Position numbers and translations under genes: made by a program
The notes under the pieces: model-generated
Database searches by the model: none
Told to the model about the DNA's origin: nothing
What the model saw: the letters and a program-made list of their open reading frames with translations, nothing else
Origin: Isoetes taiwanensis
Taxonomy: Eukaryota; Streptophyta; Lycopodiopsida; Isoetales; Isoetaceae
DNA length: 64,000 nt
Assembly (NCBI GenBank): GCA_021234155.1
Contig: JAJEKV010000003.1
Location: 26,516,233-26,580,232 of the forward strand
Reading direction: 5' to 3'
Part shown: piece after piece, positions 59,933 to 64,000 of the stretch
How the letters are laid out: every line of letters starts with the position of its first letter
Numbering within the stretch: position 1 is the stretch's first letter

Positions 59933-60387
59933 ATTTATTCTTAAAGTTTGCAAAGACTTTCAGTTGGTGCTGGAGATTGCAAACAGGAATAGAGAACCTT
60001 ATTCTGGCTATTCTTGATGTTTGTAAGTCATCTAGTTGGTGCTAGTGATTGCAAACTGGAATAGAATTCCTCCTCCTAAGAATCTAAATGATCTTCTTTC
60101 TATGAATTTAAAATCTTTCCTTGAATTATTCTTTCACAATATGATTCTACCCAGATCACTCAATCTTTGGATATATTGGTACGAAAAAAAATTGTTTGTT
60201 GCAGGAAACATATAGGTGCTGGTGATTGGTGACGTGAAATAAGCAGAGGGAACTGAGCCTAGTCTTCCTTATCAATCCATTTCATTTGCCAAAATGGATC
60301 TCCTTTCAATCAACCCTAACTAGAACTGACAATCCATCTCCTTGGCCAGGATGGATCTCTGTTGAAACTTTTCCTGCATCTACGGAG
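59933..60387 (+). other. Non-coding interior of the chimeric insertion
   Basis: About 450 bp with short repeats (GTTGGTGCTGGAGATTGCAA-type twice) and no gene. Confidence 0.5.
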
Positions 60388-60677
60388 GGCGGATCCTTCA
60401 AGGAAATCGTTATCCAATGGGCCCCAACCTTTCCAGGCTTTATCCCATACCCCATGGACCATATCAATTCCTCCCCTCCTCGAGATGCTTGCCCTCAAGC
60501 ATGTGGAACACATCAATGTTGCCACGAGGAATTGAACCTTGGCTCTGATACCAAATGTTACGCACTAGCACCTCTAGTGATAACCAACGCACCAAAAGGG
60601 CGGATCCTTCAAGGAAATCGTTATCCAATGGGCCCCAACCTTTCCAGGCTTTATCCCATACCCCATGGACCATATCA
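60388..60677 (-). mobile_element. TRIM-like miniature LTR element
   Basis: Minus-strand order: 5' LTR of about 120 bp (60677-60558, TGATATGG to GCGTAACA), two bases, primer site TGGTATCAGAGCCAAGG (60555-60539), an interior of only about 70 bp, polypurine tract GAGGAGGGGAGGAAT, and the first 80 bp of the 3' LTR (60468-60388), truncated. There is no coding capacity. No 5S rRNA-like sequence is seen, so it is not Cassandra. Confidence 0.75.
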
Positions 60678-61794
60678 CGGATCTCCTTGAGTGCCCTGTC
60701 TTCCTCCTGTTTCTTCTTGCTGCGCTTCTTCCCGGGTGCTCGTGGGGCCTTGGGTTTGGGTGGAGGGGGCTTTAGTGTCTGGCTCTTCGTCGGGTGCCCG
60801 CCTTCGATCGTTCTCACCCGGTGCTCCTGGTAATAGGTGTTGTAGGCCTCCCACTTCGCCATATATGCGTTGTGCTCCCTCATTCTCTTCTCATAGACCT
60901 TTAAGGGGTCTATCCGTGAGGCTTCCCCTCACAGGCCGTGGGGCCTTGACCCTATCCCACGCCGGAATGGTGGGGGCTTAGCCACCCTGCCCGGCCTCCT
61001 CACGCTCTTGGGCGATGCACGCTTTCGTGTGCCTCTTCCTCTACAACCGGGGGGCTTTGAGGAGCTTCGCCCGTCTGCGCCCGCGTAATCTGGTCGAATG
61101 GTCGGTGGTGGTGGGGTCTCCCCTCCCGACGGCTTCGTTGATGGCCAGGGCCTTGGCTCTCTTCCCAACCTTCACCCGACTTCCTCTTGCCGCCTTGATG
61201 GCCTTGCCCTCCTCTTCTTGGGTCGCCCGGTGTCTTCACGATCCTTGATCTACGCTCCCGGCGGCTCCTGACCGTACTTGTGGGGCCGAAGCGTGCGAGT
61301 CGGCCTCTTCCTCGGGGGTGAGTTCCGGCGGCTGCTTTGCTCCTCTCGTACTGCTCCTCCTGCCGGTGGATCTCATCACAGGGGGTTGTTCTTGGCCTAT
61401 GGGTGGGTTAGCTGTTCCCCTCTGCTCTTCTTGTGGGTTGGCGTCCCCTTGGTGCTGCTCCATTGCTGCTCGCTACGCCTCCCCGTTCAATTTCATTGAG
61501 GATCTCGCTCATGACGTCGGCGATCGTCCTCCAAGATCTCTCGTATGGTCGCTCTGTCCGACCACGATTCCTCGCTTCGGCGAAGATCCGTCGGACGCGG
61601 AGAAGGCGTTCGAAGAATCCTATGAACAAGGCGGGCCATTGGAGGATTAAGGATCCTCACGAGGCTTCCTAGCGATCTGCTTTGTGCGGGCCATCATTTT
61701 TCGGTTCGTCGATTGGAGCTACTGGCGCCCGAAAGATCGCCTTGACAATACGGCGAAGTTCTCGGGAAGAACGGGAAAAATGGGGGGTCGGTTC

Positions 61795-61802
61795 TATTTA
61801 TA
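61795..61802 (-). promoter_or_regulatory. TATA box of the H3-like gene (copy B)
   Basis: TATAAATA on the minus strand about 100 nt before the ATGs at 61697/61694, homologous to 11178-11185. Confidence 0.65.
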
Positions 61803-61875
61803 GGGCCAATTTTAGGTCAATTTTAAACTACCTTTTTGGGTTGTCTAAGGCATCTAAATCACTTAATTAAGCAAG

Positions 61876-61945
61876 GTCTCACACGTTGTGCCCAGCCCGA
61901 TTCCTAGAATCTAGAAACTTGTCCCGGCGCCGCGGCGTGTGAGAC
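61876..61945. repeat. Hairpin c' (copy B, H3 pair)
   Basis: GTCTCACACG pairs with CGTGTGAGAC; inner parts pair less well because of three extra bases (70 nt total). Confidence 0.82.
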
Positions 61946-62065
61946 ATGGTGGGCCCACTATTAAATTAACATGTAACATGCTAAATCTACTACTTCTTAG
62001 CTTAAATTTAAAATTATCAAGATATTTTATTTGTGATTTACAACTTTTTGGTGTCAAAGGCGAAT

Positions 62066-62132
62066 GTCTCACCGTTATAGCCCGGCCCGATTTCTCAAAT
62101 GTAGAAATCGTCTGGCGCCGGACGTGTGAGAC
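62066..62132. repeat. Hairpin d' (copy B, H3 pair)
   Basis: 67 nt; GTCTCAC and GTGTGAGAC ends, inner stem GATTTCT / AGAAATC. Confidence 0.82.
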
Positions 62133-62322
62133 CACCCTACGGATGTTGGCTCATCAATTTTTTAGTCTTTTTACGTTTCTATTCTTTTTAACCATTTACT
62201 AGCTTAGCATAAACTACAAAAATGAGAAAAAAATTTTCTCATTTTTTTTCGAGGTTTGAGGATCCTATCAAGTTAGTGCTACTGGGAACATGGCTGCTTT
62301 TGCTCTTGGTCTCCAAGAACAT

Positions 62323-62334
62323 AGCTCGATACCA
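62323..62334 (-). promoter_or_regulatory. Degraded primer-binding site of copy B
   Basis: The minus strand reads TGGTATCGAGCT, the copy-A site with one base lost (ATCAGAGC to ATCGAGC). It is one base inside the 5' LTR. Confidence 0.8.
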
Positions 62335-62335
62335 C

Positions 62336-64000
62336 TGTGGCGTCCCCTACTCGTTATACGGTGCCCTCACCGTGATATACAAACAGAGTTCATCCCCCAT
62401 ACCAGCTCCATGCTAGTGCGGGGCCCTCCACATAACACCGCAACCGTGGCGGGTTCCAAAGTGGGAAGAGTGGAAGGGTCATTGCACCCCTCGCCTCCCT
62501 CGGGGCCTACCTGGCTGCTGAAGCGTAAACATACATGTCGTAAGAGCACATACATCAATATCATATGACCATCACGAAGGATGGCCCCGCACATATCTGC
62601 ATAGACAAAGATCAAAGACATCTCATGGGGAATCCTACCCAAGGCTCGGACTCAAAGGGATGACCGGCGGCTTGGGTCTCGAGAGTTCATTGCGCATGCA
62701 AATTCATGGCAATGGATTTGGCTGGCACATGAACATGGCTTAGGGTTGTCCACTCCATCCGCCCCTCCTGCAGGCTACACACTCTCATAGGTTGAAGAAC
62801 TCTCAAGCTGGACCGTGAGTTCACGGATCGCAGCCAAAGTGGGCTATAGCCAAAGCTACATCTCCCTGCACTGGATGAGGCAAGTGGGGAGGTTTCTCTC
62901 CCACTGGGGACATGATCAAGCTAAGGGCTAGGCATTCAGAGGACACCAACCGTCCAGACCACTTTAACCCACTTCTGGAAGGGAACTACCACTCTACTTC
63001 TGTGTCTCACACCCTCGCGGCTGCCAATACCAAATCCACCGCACGTGACTCCTGGCCAAACCCTGGTGGCACCGCCACCGCCGCCGCACGGCTTATCCCT
63101 AATCTGCCGAATCCCATACTGTGGTGCACGCAGCCCTCAGTATTGTGCCATGTCTGCAGTGTTTCCCGTAGACTTCATCCCGAGTAACCGCTTGCGGACA
63201 CAGCCCACCCTTTTAACAACCTGGGCTCCCACCTCTAAGAACACACAACAACACAAAGCAGCGCTATCGTGACTGTGCCGCGAACTACACAAGCAGGCTA
63301 GAGAGGCTACTCTAGGAGCATCAACTACAAAGCTTTAGGTCTCTACCCCCTTCCCACACAAGGCAAGGAGTTCAATGTGAGATATCATTCATGTATTATC
63401 ACATGTATAAATCAAAAGAACAACAAGATCTAATCTATATCATCATGAGTTAGGTTCCTTTAGTGAATCAAGCTATCTAGAGTTCTAGAGATTGCCAAAC
63501 CTAATAGCTAAACCTACCGATTCAATGACTCAAAACTGTGGCTTTAGGACTCATTCTAATTGGCCAGCCACCGGATCCTCGGTGAGACCTCCTGGACTGA
63601 GCTCTCACCTCCATCCCTGGGCCAAAACGCCGACCTGTAGAGAAACTAAGGTTGCACCCCAAATGAGTCTGATGCGCTTGGTCATGAGGGCAACAAAAAA
63701 TGAGTTCAAAACCCTAAAATCAAAAATTAGGTTAGTTAGGGTTTCCAACCCTATATATAGACGTATAAGGGGGTGTAGCTCAATTCTCATCCCCTTTGGC
63801 ATGTGGGATGTATCGTACGCCCCACTTGCCTTTTAAGTGGCTGGGGTTAAACAAAGTTTCCATATAGGCCAATTCCAAATGTGCTCGCCATGGAAATGTG
63901 TGTATTATTAATGAATGTGTATACAAAATGCGCATATTAATTGCTTTCCTGTATGGGTGGCGCCCTACTGCATCAAGCGTTACGGTAAATGTGTGTGCCT
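62336..64000 (-). repeat. 5' LTR of copy B (cut by window end)
   Basis: It starts TGTGGCGTCC and follows 48023-49700. Compared with the 3' LTR it has many A/T-to-G/C changes and small indels, often at CAG or CTG. The outer end and target duplication lie beyond the window. Confidence 0.9.

Larger units (their letters stand above)
58177..60677. mobile_element. Chimeric LTR-derived insertion in the H3-like gene
   Basis: The 2,501-bp insert is flanked by a perfect target duplication CGGAT (58172-58176 and 60678-60682) and starts TGATATGG and ends CCATATCA. The left part is an 841-bp LTR (58177-59017), minus-oriented, with a polypurine tract at 59018-59031. A plus-oriented inverted copy of it follows (59182-59864) with a primer site. 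The right part is a TRIM-like element of another LTR family. It has no coding capacity for retrotransposition proteins and must have used enzymes from elsewhere. Confidence 0.85.
57919..61697 (-). pseudogene. Histone H3-derived gene, interrupted (copy B)
   Basis: Reading minus: two ATGs (61697, 61694) open MARTKQIARKP, matching the H3 tail with K4 and K9 kept. A long low-complexity linker (61670-60910) is in broken frames. Next is a block shared with copy A (KWEAYNTYYQEHRVRTIEGG, then QTLKPPP). A Lys-rich stretch leads to DRALKEIR, where a 2.5-kb element (58177-60677) is inserted in alphaN. The fold resumes at 58176 without error: [20 protein letters not shown] (alphaN/alpha1), QEYNTDMRV (loop 1), [18 protein letters not shown] (alpha2), [20 protein letters not shown] (alpha3), stop at 57919. 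By eye about 48 of 86 fold positions equal canonical H3. Loop 1 has normal H3 length, unlike CENH3, though VTLM and QEAAE recall CENH3. Alternatives to H3 do not fit. Confidence 0.93.
48023..64000 (-). mobile_element. Chromovirus copy B, incomplete at window end
   Basis: It has the same plan as copy A: 3' LTR (48023-49846), polypurine tract, chromodomain integrase to gag, ORF2, hairpin pair, H3-like gene, hairpin pair, primer site and 5' LTR (from 62336, cut by the window end). The coding parts are in many small frames; many differences from copy A are single-base losses at CTG or CAG sites. A 2.5-kb insertion interrupts the H3-like gene. The two copies are clearly different in age or lineage, since hairpins and linker sequences differ strongly. 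Confidence 0.92.

Noticed and set aside
60388-60677. Cassandra-type TRIM
   Set aside because: No 5S rRNA-like promoter sequence is present in the LTR.
1-64000. Most plus-strand open frames opposite the gypsy genes
   Set aside because: They are shadows of minus-strand coding sequence, without domains, promoters or conservation between copies A and B.

Overview
The window is land-plant nuclear DNA built almost entirely of nested transposable elements. The plant call rests on tRNA-iMet primer sites (TGGTATCAGAGC), chromodomain Ty3/gypsy (chromovirus) and Tat-like gypsy polyproteins, Helitrons that have captured gene pieces, TRIM-like mini-retrotransposons, and one small split cytochrome c gene. 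I cannot name the species. Coordinates were counted by hand and element edges may be off by a few bases.

Layout. (1) 281-26015: copy A of a large chromovirus on the minus strand. Its 5' LTR is split by a 12.7-kb insertion (12544-25220) with terminal inverted repeats, and that insertion contains a second, Tat-like gypsy element (about 15165-24995). (2) 26016-48022: AT-rich, mostly non-LTR DNA. It holds a tandem duplication of about 7.95 kb (27224-35183 and 35184-43120); each unit has a degraded gypsy fragment, a Helitron with an aldo-keto reductase gene fragment, a TTC/GAA-rich tract and tRNA-like SINE heads. It also holds a nested inverted-repeat cluster and a three-exon cytochrome c-like gene (46170-46727). 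(3) 48023-64000: copy B of the same chromovirus family, also minus strand, running off the window in its 5' LTR and carrying a 2.5-kb chimeric insertion (58177-60677).

Main discovery. Both chromovirus copies carry two extra genes between the primer-binding site and gag. The first is a histone H3-derived gene. Its N-terminus reads MARTKQIARK in copy B and MARMKQTAQ in copy A, close to the H3 tail. A long charged linker follows, and it ends in an H3 histone fold, complete from alphaN to alpha3 in copy B apart from a transposon insertion and internally deleted in copy A. The second (ORF2, about 520 codons) is conserved but unrecognised. Each extra gene is preceded by a pair of about 67-nt perfect or near-perfect hairpins. 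A TATAAATA box lies 100-120 nt before the ATG of the H3-like gene in both copies and of ORF2 in copy B. The hairpin stems differ between copies while still pairing. The same element ends its integrase with a chromodomain, so one retrotransposon encodes both an H3-tail-like protein and a probable H3-tail reader.

The Tat-like element has its own extra gene: one frame of about 1,040 codons after integrase that runs through the polypurine tract into the 3' LTR, interrupted by five stops that all look like C-to-T changes. A small TATA-preceded ORF runs antisense just upstream of it. Most genes here are broken and are annotated as pseudogenes; the cytochrome c-like gene has an intact spliced frame but lacks the usual Met heme ligand.
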